The notes below the pieces were generated by a model. That model made no database searches. It was not told the origin of the DNA and saw nothing but the letters and a program-made list of their open reading frames with translations. Position numbers and translations under genes: made by a program. DNA of 64,000 bases from JALORV01 sp963712485 (GTDB taxonomy: Bacteria; Pseudomonadota; Gammaproteobacteria; Burkholderiales; Burkholderiaceae_F): the NCBI GenBank assembly GCA_963712485.1, contig CAVQID010000066.1, positions 1 through 64,000 of the forward strand, written 5' to 3'. Below, piece by piece: positions 20,673-29,919 of this stretch. The number at the start of each line of letters is the position of its first letter. The stretch's first letter is position 1.

Positions 20673-22280
20673 ATGAGGCATGTCCAATTCAAGCCGGTAT
20701 TGAAGGCCGCGGCGCTGTGTGCGGCGCTGGCACTGGCGGGAACCGCATCGGCCAAGACACTGGTGTTCTGCTCGGAAGGCAGCCCGGAGAACTTCTATCC
20801 GGGTGTCAACACGACCGGGACGTCGTTCGATGCCAACAGCCAGATCTATAGCCGCATCGTCGACTTCGAGCGCGGCGGAACGAAGGTCGTGCCGGGTCTG
20901 GCCGAGAAGTGGGACATCTCGCCGGACGGCAAGGTCTACACGTTCCATCTGCGCAAGGGCGTCAAGTGGCACGAGAACAAGAACTTCAAGCCGACCCGCG
21001 ACATGAACGCCGACGACATCATCTTCGCGTTCGAGCGGCAGTGGAAGGAGTCGAACCCGTACTTCAAGGTCACGAGTTCGAACCACTCGTACTTCAACGA
21101 CATGGGCATGCCCAAGCTGCTGAAGTCGGTCGAGAAGGTCGACGACTACACCGTGCGCGTCACGCTGGAGAAAGCCGAGGCGCCATTTCTGTCGAACCTC
21201 GCGATGGAATACGCCGGTGTGCAGTCGAAGGAGTATGCCGACGCGATGCTGAAGGCAGGCACACCGGAGAAGATCGACCAGGACCCGATCGGCACCGGGC
21301 CGTTCTACCTGGTCCAGTACCAGCGTGACGCGGTGATCCGCTACAAGGCGTTCCCGCAGTTCTGGGGCGGCAAGGCCAAGATCGACGACCTGGTGTTCTC
21401 GATCACACCGGATGCCTCGGTGCGCTGGGCCAAGTTGCAGAAGGGCGAATGCCATGTGATGCCCTATCCGAACCCGGCCGACCTTGACGCGATCCGCAAG
21501 GACGCGAAGGTCAAGGTGCTTGAGCAGGCTGGCCTGAACGTCGGCTACCTCGCCTACAACACGACGAAGAAGCCCTTCGACGACGTGCGTGTACGCAAGG
21601 CCGTCAACATGGCGATCAACAAGAAGGCGATCATCGACGCGGTCTACCTGACCACCGGCGTGGCGGCGAAGAATCCCATCCCGCCGACGCAATGGTCGTA
21701 CAACGACGCGATCAAGGACGATCCGTTCGATCCGGCGGCGGCCAAGAAATTACTCGCCGACGCCGGCTATCCAAACGGCTTCGAGACCGACCTGTGGGCC
21801 ATGCCGGTGCAGCGTCCGTACAACCCCAACGCGCGCCGCATCGCAGAACTGATGCAGGCGGACCTCGCCAAGGTGGGTATCAAGGCCGAGATCAAGAGCT
21901 TCGAGTGGGGTGAATACCGCAAGCGCATGCAGGCGGGCGAGCACCAGATGGGCATGCTCGGGTGGACCGGCGACAATGGCGACCCAGACAACTTCCTCAA
22001 CACGCTGCTCGGCTGTGACTCGGCCAAGACCAACGGCAGCAACGTAGCGAAGTTCTGCTACCAGCCGTTCGAAGAACTGGTGCAGAAAGCCAAGACCACG
22101 TCGGGCCAGGCCGCGCGCACGCCACTCTACGAAAAAGCGCAGGTGATCTTCAAGGAACAGGCACCGTGGTTCACGATCGCGCACGCGGTCCAGCTGAAGC
22201 CGATGCGGGTGGAAGTCATCGATTTCAAGCTGTCGCCCTTCGGTCGACACAACTTCTACGGCGTAGACATCAAAGAATAG
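20673..22280 (+). CDS. dppA: Periplasmic dipeptide-binding protein DppA (system 1)
   Basis: A 535-residue family-5 solute-binding protein. A Sec signal peptide ends about at ALAGTASA-K. The mature start KTLVFCSEGSPENFYPG is characteristic of DppA (dipeptide/haem-binding) proteins. NADDIIFAFERQWKESNP and IGTGPFYLVQYQRD are family landmarks. A strong AAGGAGG site precedes the ATG. It is last in the operon (order B-C-D-F-A) and is followed by a strong hairpin. Binding proteins are usually encoded first, so this order is less common. Confidence 0.94.
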   Translation: MRHVQFKPVLKAAALCAALALAGTASAKTLVFCSEGSPENFYPGVNTTGTSFDANSQIYSRIVDFERGGTKVVPGLAEKWDISPDGKVYTFHLRKGVKWHENKNFKPTRDMNADDIIFAFERQWKESNPYFKVTSSNHSYFNDMGMPKLLKSVEKVDDYTVRVTLEKAEAPFLSNLAMEYAGVQSKEYADAMLKAGTPEKIDQDPIGTGPFYLVQYQRDAVIRYKAFPQFWGGKAKIDDLVFSITPDASVRWAKLQKGECHVMPYPNPADLDAIRKDAKVKVLEQAGLNVGYLAYNTTKKPFDDVRVRKAVNMAINKKAIIDAVYLTTGVAAKNPIPPTQWSYNDAIKDDPFDPAAAKKLLADAGYPNGFETDLWAMPVQRPYNPNARRIAELMQADLAKVGIKAEIKSFEWGEYRKRMQAGEHQMGMLGWTGDNGDPDNFLNTLLGCDSAKTNGSNVAKFCYQPFEELVQKAKTTSGQAARTPLYEKAQVIFKEQAPWFTIAHAVQLKPMRVEVIDFKLSPFGRHNFYGVDIKE

Positions 22281-22302
22281 CGTTTTCGCAGCGCGATCCC
22301 GC

Positions 22303-22336
22303 AACGGGCCGGAACTCTCCGGCCCGTTGTGTTTCC
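22303..22336 (+). terminator. Rho-independent terminator after dppA (system 1)
   Basis: An 11-bp stem (22303-22313 with 22318-22328) with loop ACTC is followed by GTGTTTCC. It starts 22 bases after the dppA stop and separates the two importer clusters. The T-tract is modest. Confidence 0.7.
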
Positions 22337-22403
22337 GATGGTCGGTGCGTCGGGTTCCGGCTGGAAGAAAGAGCTTCCGCGCTATATTTCAAGGCACTTG
22401 ACA

Positions 22404-22430
22404 GCCCGGCCACCCGCGCCGGGCGTTTTC
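22404..22430 (+). terminator. Hairpin with T-tract just upstream of second dppB
   Basis: The 7-bp stem GCCCGGC/GCCGGGC (22404-22410 with 22418-22424) is followed by GTTTTC and ends about 11 bases before the dppB ATG. It may be a second terminator of the first operon or an attenuator for the second. A TATATT at 22383-22388 could be a -10 element just before it, but no good -35 was found. Confidence 0.45.
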
Positions 22431-22440
22431 TTGTCCACCG

Positions 22441-23424
22441 ATGCTCGCATTCATCATTCGCCGCCTGTTGCAGGCCGTCCTCGTCATGCTGACGGTCGCG
22501 CTCGTGGCGTTCCTGCTGTTTCAGTACGTGGGTGATCCGGTGTCGCAGATGGTCGGGCAGGACGCCACCCCGGAAGACCGCATACGGCTGCGCACCGATC
22601 TCGGGCTGGACCAGCCGTTCTATGTGCAGTTCAGCACCTTCGTCGGCAACGCGCTGCAGGGGGACTTCGGCATCAGCCTGCGGCAGGGCCGGGCGGTCTC
22701 GACGCTGATCCAGGAGCGCCTGCCGGCCACGCTGGAGCTGGCGTTCACCGCGGCAATCCTCGCGATCGTCGTCGGTATTCCGGCCGGCGTGTACACCGCT
22801 TTGCGACGGAACTCGTTTATCTCGCAGGTCCTGCTTGCCGGCTCACTGGTGGGAATTTCGCTGCCGACTTTCCTCATCGGAATTCTTCTGATACTCGTGT
22901 TCGCGGTGACGCTCGGCTGGCTGCCGTCGTATGGTCGCGGCGATGTCGTCAAGCTGGGCTGGTGGTCTACCGGGTTCCTGTCTCCAACCGGCTGGAAGCA
23001 CCTGATTCTGCCGGCGATCACGCTGTCGCTGTTCCAGCTGACGCTGATCATGCGGCTGGTGCGGTCCGAAATGCTCGAAGTGCTTCGCACCGACTACATC
23101 AAGTTCGCCCGCGCCCGCGGCCTTACCGACCGCGCCGTCAACTTCGGCCACGCACTCAAGAACACGCTGGTGCCTGTCATCACCATCACCGGCCTGCAGC
23201 TGGGCGGGATCATTGCTTTTGCCATCGTCACGGAAACGGTGTTCCAGTGGCCGGGCATGGGATTGCTCTTCATCCAGTCGGTTCAGTTCGCCGATATCCC
23301 GGTGATGGCTGCCTACCTGTGCCTGATCGCGCTCGTGTTCGTGCTTATCAACCTCATCGTCGACCTGCTCTATTTCGCGGTCGACCCGCGGCTGCGCATC
23401 GACCGCGCGGCCCTGGCCCACTAG
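22441..23424 (+). CDS. Peptide ABC transporter permease DppB (system 2)
   Basis: A 327-residue DppB/OppB-type permease opening the second importer cluster. FQYVGDPVSQMVGQDATPEDR, LGLDQPFYVQF, the EAA loop (TDYIKFARARGLTDRAVN, ALKNTLVPVITI) and FQWPGMGLLFIQSVQ are typical. It carries a longer periplasmic segment (SYGRGDVVKLGWW) than system 1. No clear Shine-Dalgarno is visible; a stem-loop lies immediately upstream. An M20 amidohydrolase gene begins seven bases after its stop, inserted between the permease and the binding protein. Confidence 0.92.
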   Translation: MLAFIIRRLLQAVLVMLTVALVAFLLFQYVGDPVSQMVGQDATPEDRIRLRTDLGLDQPFYVQFSTFVGNALQGDFGISLRQGRAVSTLIQERLPATLELAFTAAILAIVVGIPAGVYTALRRNSFISQVLLAGSLVGISLPTFLIGILLILVFAVTLGWLPSYGRGDVVKLGWWSTGFLSPTGWKHLILPAITLSLFQLTLIMRLVRSEMLEVLRTDYIKFARARGLTDRAVNFGHALKNTLVPVITITGLQLGGIIAFAIVTETVFQWPGMGLLFIQSVQFADIPVMAAYLCLIALVFVLINLIVDLLYFAVDPRLRIDRAALAH

Positions 23425-23431
23425 CTGCCGA

Positions 23432-24670
23432 ATGATGGGAACCTATCTCGGGGCAGCGTTGCGGGGTCCGCTCACGGCCATCCTGCCTCATCACGAGGGG
23501 CTGACCGAGCTGCGCCGCGATCTGCATGCCAATCCGGAGCTGGGCTTCGAGGAGCATCGCACGGCTGCGCTGGTCGCGGAGAAGCTGCGGTACTACGGCG
23601 TCGACGAGGTTCACACCGGCATCGCGCGAACCGGCGTTGTCGGCGTCATCCATGGTCGCGGCTCGTCGAGCCGGGCGATCGGGCTGCGAGCCGATATGGA
23701 CGCGCTGCCGATGGGCGAAGAGAGCGAGTTTGCCCATAGATCAACCCGGCCGGGCCTGATGCACGGTTGCGGGCACGATGGCCACATGACGATACTGCTG
23801 GGCGCAGCGCAGTATCTGGCGGCGACGCGGCGATTTGACGGCAAGGCCGTGCTGATCTTTCAGCCGGGCGAGGAGGGTTTTGCCGGGGCCAAGGCGATGA
23901 TCGACGACGGTCTTTTTACGCGTTTCCCGATCGACGAGGTCTACGCATTGCACAACTGGCCCGCGCTCGAGCCGGGCCAATTCGGGCTCAACCCGGGGCC
24001 CATGATGGCCTCGGCGGACCGGGTCGAGATCATCATCTGTGGCAAGGGTGGCCATGCCGCCCACCCCCACCGCGCGGTCGACCCGGTCGTTGTCGCGGCG
24101 CACATCATTACGGCGGCACAGACGATCGTCGCGCGCAACGTCGGACCGCTCGACGCCGCGGTGCTGAGCCTGTGCTCGATCCAGGCGGGTAACCCCGGTG
24201 CCTTCTCGGTCATACCACGTGAAGCCAGGCTCGTCGGCACCGTGCGCACGTTCAGCGCCGACGCGCAGGACCTGATCGAACAACGCCTCACCGACCTTGC
24301 CGAATCGACAGCTAAAGCGCTAGGCGCCGAAGCCAAGGTGATCTACGAGCGCATCTATCCGGCGACCATCAACCATCCGCTGCAGGCCCGGTTTGCGGCC
24401 GATACCGCCGCCGAACTGGTTGGCCATGACAACGTCGTGCGTAACCTCGAACCCTCAATGGGGGCCGAGGACTTTTCCTTCATGCTGCGCGAGAAGCCCG
24501 GCTGTTATGTGCGCCTCGGGCAGGGTGGCGGTGCCGAAGGCTGTTTCCTGCATAACACCCGATATGATTTCAATGACGCTGTCATCCCGCTGGGTGCCGC
24601 GTTCTTTTCTGCCCTCGCCGAGCGCGGCATGCCGCTCCAGGGTCCTCAGCGTTCGAAGGAGCACTCATGA
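23432..24670 (+). CDS. M20 family amidohydrolase (hippurate hydrolase-like)
   Basis: A 412-residue di-metal M20D amidohydrolase. RRDLHANPELGFEE, the metal motif RADMDALPM, MHGCGHDGHM, FQPGEEGFAG and the C-terminal AEDFSFML are all present. It probably removes an N-acyl group from an amino acid or short peptide in the cytoplasm. It lies inside the second peptide-importer operon and its stop overlaps the start of the binding-protein gene (ATGA). The likely job is to process an imported N-blocked amino acid or peptide. Two adjacent ATGs could serve as start. About 36% of the window's peptide genes sit in this cluster, but the substrate remains unknown. Confidence 0.92.
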   Translation: MMGTYLGAALRGPLTAILPHHEGLTELRRDLHANPELGFEEHRTAALVAEKLRYYGVDEVHTGIARTGVVGVIHGRGSSSRAIGLRADMDALPMGEESEFAHRSTRPGLMHGCGHDGHMTILLGAAQYLAATRRFDGKAVLIFQPGEEGFAGAKAMIDDGLFTRFPIDEVYALHNWPALEPGQFGLNPGPMMASADRVEIIICGKGGHAAHPHRAVDPVVVAAHIITAAQTIVARNVGPLDAAVLSLCSIQAGNPGAFSVIPREARLVGTVRTFSADAQDLIEQRLTDLAESTAKALGAEAKVIYERIYPATINHPLQARFAADTAAELVGHDNVVRNLEPSMGAEDFSFMLREKPGCYVRLGQGGGAEGCFLHNTRYDFNDAVIPLGAAFFSALAERGMPLQGPQRSKEHS

Positions 24671-26271
24671 ATATTTTCGATCGTTTTTCGTCACGCATTG
24701 CCGCTGGGGCGATGATCGCGGCGCTGGCCCTTGGCGCCGCCGCCGTTCAGGCGCAGACGTTCAAGTTTGCGAACCAGGGCGATGCGCTGTCGATGGATCC
24801 GCATTCCCTTAACGAATCGTTCCAGCTGTCGTTCACCGGCAACGTCTACGAGCCGCTTATTGGGCGCGGCAAGAAGCTCGAGCTCGTGCCCGCGCTCGCG
24901 ACAGACTGGAAGCAGACCGCGCCGACGGTATGGCGCTTCAACCTGCGCAAGAACGTCAAGTTCCACGATGGCACGCCGTTCACCGCCGACGACGTTATTT
25001 TTTCGTACAACCGCGCCAAGAGCGGCGGTTCCGACGTCAAGACCTATGTCGGCTCGATCAAGGAGATCCGCAAGGTTGACGACCTCACGATCGACATCGT
25101 GACCAACGAGCCGTTTCCGATCCTGCCGGACGTGGTCACCAACTGGTACATCATGTCGAAGAAGTGGTGCGAGGAAAACCGCGCGGTGGAGCCGGTCGAC
25201 AAGCGCAAGGGCACCGAGAACACGGCGTCGTTCAGGGCCAACGGCACTGGGCCATACCGCCTCCGTTCACGTGACCCCAACGTGCGCACGACGCTGCAGC
25301 GCAATCCGTCCTACTGGGACAAGATCGAAGGCAACGTTCAGGAAGTGATCTTCACGCCGATCGGTAACGCTTCGACGCGCGTCGCGGCGCTGCTGTCGGG
25401 CGAGATCGACATGATGGAGCCGGTCCCGGTGCAGGACATCGCGCGGATCCAGGCGAATCCGAACTACAAGGTCCTGCAGGCACCGGAGCTGCGCACGATC
25501 TTCCTCGGCATGGACCAGTCGCGCAACGAACTGCTGTCGTCGAGCGTCAAAGGGAAGAACCCGTTCAAGGACAAGCGCGTGCGCCAGGCGTTTTACCAGG
25601 CGATCGACATCAACGCGATCCAGAAGGCCGTCATGCGCGGCGCGTCGGCGCCGGCCGGACTGATGATCGCGCCCGGCATCACCGGCTATCCGAAGGAACT
25701 GGAGAAGCGGCTGCCGTACGATCCTGAGGCCTCGAAGAAGCTGCTCGTCGACGCCGGCTATCCGAACGGCTTCGAGGTCGGCATGAACTGTCCGAACGAT
25801 CGCTACGTCAACGACGAGGAGATCTGCAAGGCGGTGACGGCGATGCTGGCCCGCATCGGCGTGAAGGTCAACCTCAGCGCCGAGACCAAGGGCACCTACT
25901 TTCCGAAGATCCTGTCGCGCAACACCAGCTTCTATCTGCTGGGCTGGACGCCCGGCAGCTACGACTCGCACAACCCGCTCTTCGCGCTGATGGCGACACC
26001 GGGAGCGGGTGGCCAGGGCCAATTTAACCTCGGTACCTACAGCAATGCGAAGGTGGACGAACTCACGAAAGCGATTGCAACAGAGACGGATGTCAAGAAG
26101 CGCAACGCGATGATTTCGGAGGCGATGAAGATCCATCAGGACGACATCGGCCACATTCCGCTGCATCAGCAGGCGCTCGCCTGGGCGATGAAAAAGAGCG
26201 TCGAGGTGGTCCAGCTGGCGGACAACTACATGCCGCTGAAGTGGGTCCATGTAAAGGGCGCGGCGCAGTAG
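24667..26271 (+). CDS. Periplasmic peptide-binding protein (system 2)
   Basis: A 534-residue family-5 solute-binding protein. The Sec signal ends around ALGAAAVQA-Q. The mature domain begins TFKFANQGDALSMDPHS, with VWRFNLRKNVKFHDGTPFTADDV and ANGTGPYRLRSRDP. It differs clearly from the system 1 DppA, so the two importers probably take different ligands. The start overlaps the amidohydrolase stop by four bases. Confidence 0.92.
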   Translation: MNIFDRFSSRIAAGAMIAALALGAAAVQAQTFKFANQGDALSMDPHSLNESFQLSFTGNVYEPLIGRGKKLELVPALATDWKQTAPTVWRFNLRKNVKFHDGTPFTADDVIFSYNRAKSGGSDVKTYVGSIKEIRKVDDLTIDIVTNEPFPILPDVVTNWYIMSKKWCEENRAVEPVDKRKGTENTASFRANGTGPYRLRSRDPNVRTTLQRNPSYWDKIEGNVQEVIFTPIGNASTRVAALLSGEIDMMEPVPVQDIARIQANPNYKVLQAPELRTIFLGMDQSRNELLSSSVKGKNPFKDKRVRQAFYQAIDINAIQKAVMRGASAPAGLMIAPGITGYPKELEKRLPYDPEASKKLLVDAGYPNGFEVGMNCPNDRYVNDEEICKAVTAMLARIGVKVNLSAETKGTYFPKILSRNTSFYLLGWTPGSYDSHNPLFALMATPGAGGQGQFNLGTYSNAKVDELTKAIATETDVKKRNAMISEAMKIHQDDIGHIPLHQQALAWAMKKSVEVVQLADNYMPLKWVHVKGAAQ

Positions 26272-26288
26272 CGTCCGATCGACTCCGC

Positions 26289-27200
26289 ATGAGCGCGCTG
26301 GCTCGCGTCTGGGACAGTGACGTCGCCTACAGCTTCCGGCATTCGCCGGTTGCCATAGGCGCGACGCTCATCGCCTTCATTCTGATCTTCTCCGCGGTCT
26401 TTGCGCACTGGGTCGCACCGTACAACCCGTTCGACCTGGCGACCATCAACCTGCTCGATGCTTCATTGCCGCCGGCCTGGGAGGAGGGCGGCAACCCGAA
26501 CTTCTGGCTCGGCACCGACGACCAGGGGCGAGACATCTACTCGGCCGTCATCTACGGCATGCAGATCTCGCTGCTGATCGGCATTGCCTCGGTCGTGCTG
26601 TCGGTGGTCATGGGTGTCGGGCTGGGATTGCTCTCGGGCTATGTCGGCGGGCGGCTCGACGCCTTCATCATGCGTGTCTGTGACGTGATGCTGTCGTTCC
26701 CGGCGATCCTGGTTGCATTGCTGATCGACGGCGTGGCGCGCGCGATCCTGCCGCGCGACTCGCACAACGAACTGGCCTTTGGCGTGTTGATCGTGGCGAT
26801 TGCGCTGTCGGGATGGGTGCAGTACGCGCGCACCGTCCGCGGCTCCACGCTGGTCGAAAAGAACAAGGAATACATCCAGGCGGCGCGCGTGATCGGGGTG
26901 TCGCCGTTCAAGATCATGCTGAAGCATGTGTTGCCGAACGTGATGGGCCCGGTCCTCGTTCTGGCCACCGTGCACATCGCCACCGCCATCATCACCGAAG
27001 CGACGCTGTCGTTCCTTGGCGTCGGCGTTCCGCCGACGACGCCGTCCCTCGGCACGCTGATCCGCATCGGCAATGAGTTCCTGTTTTCCGGTGAATGGTG
27101 GATTACGATCTTTCCGGGACTCGCGCTGATCCTCCTGGTCCTGTCGGTCAACCTGCTGGGGGACTGGCTGCGCGATGCCCTGAATCCGAAATTGCGCTGA
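26289..27200 (+). CDS. Peptide ABC transporter permease DppC (system 2)
   Basis: A 303-residue OppC/DppC permease. LGTDDQGRDIYSAVIYGMQIS, the EAA loop (KEYIQAARVIGVSPFKIMLK, VLPNVMGPV) and the C-terminal LGDWLRDALNPKLR are present. The ATG lies 17 bases after the binding-protein stop; an upstream in-frame extension overlaps that gene and lacks homology. It pairs with the system 2 DppB encoded before the amidohydrolase. Confidence 0.92.
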   Translation: MSALARVWDSDVAYSFRHSPVAIGATLIAFILIFSAVFAHWVAPYNPFDLATINLLDASLPPAWEEGGNPNFWLGTDDQGRDIYSAVIYGMQISLLIGIASVVLSVVMGVGLGLLSGYVGGRLDAFIMRVCDVMLSFPAILVALLIDGVARAILPRDSHNELAFGVLIVAIALSGWVQYARTVRGSTLVEKNKEYIQAARVIGVSPFKIMLKHVLPNVMGPVLVLATVHIATAIITEATLSFLGVGVPPTTPSLGTLIRIGNEFLFSGEWWITIFPGLALILLVLSVNLLGDWLRDALNPKLR

Positions 27201-27243
27201 ACCGGCACTCGCCGGCATCGGCGTTAACCCGAGGAGAAACCTC

Positions 27244-27642
27244 ATGAAGATCAAGTCCGGTCCTGCCGCACTGCTGATCGCCGCCGCGAGCCTGCTGTCC
27301 GGCTGCGCAAGTTCCTCGTTCGACGGCTCCTATCTTGTCGGAAACCGCTATTTCAAGACCAACATCGATACCCAGCCGGTGATCATCCTCGGCGTTGACG
27401 ACTGGGACACGACACAGCGGCGGGTGCTGGTCGAGCCGGGCGTGCGGGTGGTCCGCGTGCAGGCGATGCCGGTGCCGGGTGCGCCGAATGAAACGTCGTC
27501 GTTGAAGCTCGACGTGAAGCCGTGTTTCACCTACTACATCGTTGCTGTCCGCGAGAACCGGATCGCGGCGAACTTCACGCCCAGGGTGGATTACGCCGAG
27601 CCGCTGAGCGGCTGCAATCCGAACCCGCCCGCGAAGAAGTAA
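27244..27642 (+). CDS. Small lipoprotein of unknown function in the peptide-import operon
   Basis: A 132-residue protein with a lipoprotein signal (lipobox LLSGC-ASSS) and a strong GAGGAGA ribosome site. The mature part is short and beta-rich in character, with GNRYFKTNIDTQPVIILGVDDWD, VEPGVRVVRVQAMP, LDVKPCFTYYIVAVREN and a second cysteine pair. I do not recognise a family. It sits between dppC and dppD of system 2 with gaps of 43 and 13 bases, so it is almost certainly co-transcribed. A periplasmic accessory role is inferred from position only. Confidence 0.8.
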   Translation: MKIKSGPAALLIAAASLLSGCASSSFDGSYLVGNRYFKTNIDTQPVIILGVDDWDTTQRRVLVEPGVRVVRVQAMPVPGAPNETSSLKLDVKPCFTYYIVAVRENRIAANFTPRVDYAEPLSGCNPNPPAKK

Positions 27643-27655
27643 ACACGATGGCGGC

Positions 27656-28642
27656 ATGATCGGTCCCCTGCTCGAGGTCAGAAACCTGCGCATCGAGTTT
27701 CCGACGCGCCGCGGTACGCTGGTCGCCGTCGATGACGTTTCGCTCTCGATCGCGCCGGGTGAAGTGCTCGGGGTCGTGGGCGAGTCGGGGGCCGGCAAGT
27801 CACTGACCGGCGCCGCGATCATTGGCCTGCTTGAGCCCCCGGGGCGCATCGCGGCCGGTGAGATCAAGCTCGCCGGTCTGCGCATCGACAACCTGCCCTA
27901 CGACGACATGCGCAAGATCCGCGGCCGCGAAATCGGCGCGATCTTCCAGGATCCGCTGACTTCGCTGAATCCGCTCTACACGGTCGGGCAGCAGATCGTC
28001 GAGACCATCACGACGCACCTGAACATGTCGAGCAGCCGGGCACGCGAGCGTGCAGTCGAACTGCTGCTGTCTACGGGCATTCCGGCCGCCGAGCGGCGCA
28101 TCGACCACTACCCGCATCAGTTTTCCGGGGGTATGCGCCAGCGCGTCGTCATCGCGCTGGCGCTGGCGGCACAGCCCAAACTGGTCATCGCGGATGAGCC
28201 AACCACGGCCCTCGACGTGTCGATCCAGGCGCAGATCATCTCGCTGCTGAAAAAGCTCTGCCGGGATCACGGCACTGCCGTGATGCTGGTGACGCACGAC
28301 ATGGGGGTCATCGCCGAGACGGCGGACCGGGTCGCGGTCATGTACGCCGGGCGCCTGGCCGAGATCGGTCCGGTCGCCGACGTCATACACCGGCCGCAGC
28401 ATCCTTATACCGTGGGGCTGATGGGTTCGATTCCGAGCATGATCGACGACAAGGAGCGGCTCACGCAGATCGACGGTTCGATGCCGCGTCTCACGGCGAT
28501 ACCTTCGGGCTGCGCCTTTCATCCGCGCTGCGCACACGCGTTTGACCGCTGTTCGCGCGAGCGACCGGATCTGCTTCCTGCCGGAACGTCACAGGCGGCA
28601 TGCTGGCTGCACGACAGCTCGCCTCTGCGGCGGGCGGCCTGA
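27656..28642 (+). CDS. Peptide ABC transporter ATP-binding protein DppD (system 2)
   Basis: A 328-residue ATPase. Walker A is GESGAGKSLTGAAI, the Q-loop FQDPLTSLNPLY, the signature FSGGMRQRVVIALAL, Walker B LVIADEPTTALD, and the switch LVTHDMGVI. The C-terminal CAFHPRCAHAFDRC cysteine cluster marks the oligopeptide subfamily. The next ATPase gene begins three bases after its stop. Confidence 0.93.
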   Translation: MIGPLLEVRNLRIEFPTRRGTLVAVDDVSLSIAPGEVLGVVGESGAGKSLTGAAIIGLLEPPGRIAAGEIKLAGLRIDNLPYDDMRKIRGREIGAIFQDPLTSLNPLYTVGQQIVETITTHLNMSSSRARERAVELLLSTGIPAAERRIDHYPHQFSGGMRQRVVIALALAAQPKLVIADEPTTALDVSIQAQIISLLKKLCRDHGTAVMLVTHDMGVIAETADRVAVMYAGRLAEIGPVADVIHRPQHPYTVGLMGSIPSMIDDKERLTQIDGSMPRLTAIPSGCAFHPRCAHAFDRCSRERPDLLPAGTSQAACWLHDSSPLRRAA

Positions 28643-28644
28643 CA

Positions 28645-29697
28645 ATGGCGGCCGTACCGAACCCGGTTCCGCTGGCGATCCCGGAGCCGGGCTCCGCCGA
28701 GACGATTGTCCAGGCCGACGGCATCGCGAAGTACTTTGACGTTTCGCCGCCCTGGCTGAACCGGGTCCTCGAGCGCAGCGGCCGGCAGATCCTGCACGCC
28801 GTCGACGGCGTCAGCTTCACGATCCGGCGCGGCGAAACGTTGTCGCTCGTCGGCGAATCGGGTTGCGGCAAGTCGACCGTGGCACGCCTGCTGGTGGGCC
28901 TTTATACGCCGACACGTGGCCGCGTCGAGTTCTTCGGGCACGACCTGGCCGAGATGAATACATCGTCGGGCCGGAGCCTGCGCCAGAAGCTGCAGATGAT
29001 CTTCCAGGACCCGTTTGCGAGCCTGAATCCGCGCTGGCGCGTGCGCGACATCATCGCCGAGCCGCTGATCGCGCACGGCTTGATGCGCGACCGCGCACAG
29101 ATTGCGGCGCGGGTCGACGAGTTGCTGCTGCAGGTCAAGCTGGCACCCGCCGACAAGGAGAAATACCCGCACCAGTTTTCCGGCGGCCAGCGGCAGCGGC
29201 TGTCGATCGCGCGCGCGCTTGCCACGAAACCGGAGTTCCTGGTCTGCGACGAACCGACGTCGGCGCTCGATGTCTCGGTGCAGGCGCAGGTGCTCAATCT
29301 GATGAAGGACCTGCAGCGCGAGCTGGGCCTGACGTACCTCTTCATCTCGCACAACCTGGCGGTCGTGCATCACATCTCCGACCGCGTCGGCGTGATGTAT
29401 CTGGGCAAGGTCGTCGAACTGACGACGCGGCGGACGCTGTTCGAGACGCCGAGGCATCCCTACACCCGCATGCTGCTCGATGCGATCCCTGATCTCGAGA
29501 TGTCGGGCCGTCCGCGCACGCCGGTCGCCGGCGAAGTGCCCAACCCCCTCAATCCGCCGAGCGGCTGCACCTTCCACCCGCGTTGTCCGCATGCGAACGC
29601 GCGCTGCAAGGCAGAAGTACCCGTGTTGCGGTTGGAGCGGCATGCGGGGGGAGCCACCGAGGTCGCCTGCCACGCGGTCGAGGAAGGTCGCATCTGA
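28645..29697 (+). CDS. Peptide ABC transporter ATP-binding protein DppF (system 2)
   Basis: A 350-residue ATPase. Walker A is GESGCGKSTVARLL, the Q-loop FQDPFASLNPRW, the signature FSGGQRQRLSIARAL, Walker B LVCDEPTSALD, and the switch FISHNLAVVHH. The C-terminal extension is GCTFHPRCPHANARC. The ATG just after the dppD stop is chosen over an overlapping upstream in-frame start. It is the last gene of the second importer operon; hairpins lie downstream, but none has a clear T-run. Confidence 0.93.
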   Translation: MAAVPNPVPLAIPEPGSAETIVQADGIAKYFDVSPPWLNRVLERSGRQILHAVDGVSFTIRRGETLSLVGESGCGKSTVARLLVGLYTPTRGRVEFFGHDLAEMNTSSGRSLRQKLQMIFQDPFASLNPRWRVRDIIAEPLIAHGLMRDRAQIAARVDELLLQVKLAPADKEKYPHQFSGGQRQRLSIARALATKPEFLVCDEPTSALDVSVQAQVLNLMKDLQRELGLTYLFISHNLAVVHHISDRVGVMYLGKVVELTTRRTLFETPRHPYTRMLLDAIPDLEMSGRPRTPVAGEVPNPLNPPSGCTFHPRCPHANARCKAEVPVLRLERHAGGATEVACHAVEEGRI

Positions 29698-29919
29698 AGT
29701 TGTTCCGGACCGTCAGTCCGGTCCGCGCCACGTCGGAGCGCGCAGCCCGCCCCGTCATGCGCCATTGCGATCGATCGGCACGGCATCAATGGCGACGAGC
29801 TATTACCGTCGCCAATTCCCTAAAGCCGGCTTACGAAGCCTGTGTGACGTGGCAGTTTGCGGTGTCTGCGTCCGCATCGACGTCGGGGCACGGCATCGAG
29901 CCTTGCCGTCGACGTCTGA
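29698..29919. other. Intergenic region between converging genes
   Basis: A 222-base gap between dppF and the minus-strand oxidoreductase. A short hairpin (29705-29710 with 29716-29721) and a 7-bp stem TGGCGAC/GTCGCCA around 29791-29817 may help end transcription. Neither has a T-tract. No gene is supported. Confidence 0.4.

Noticed and set aside
20634..21692. A 352-residue minus-strand open frame opposite dppA
   Set aside because: No homology or start signal; it is the antisense shadow of dppA.
22398..22403. TTGACA-like sequence before the second dppB
   Set aside because: No matching -10 element at 16-18 bases, and it is followed immediately by the GC-rich hairpin.
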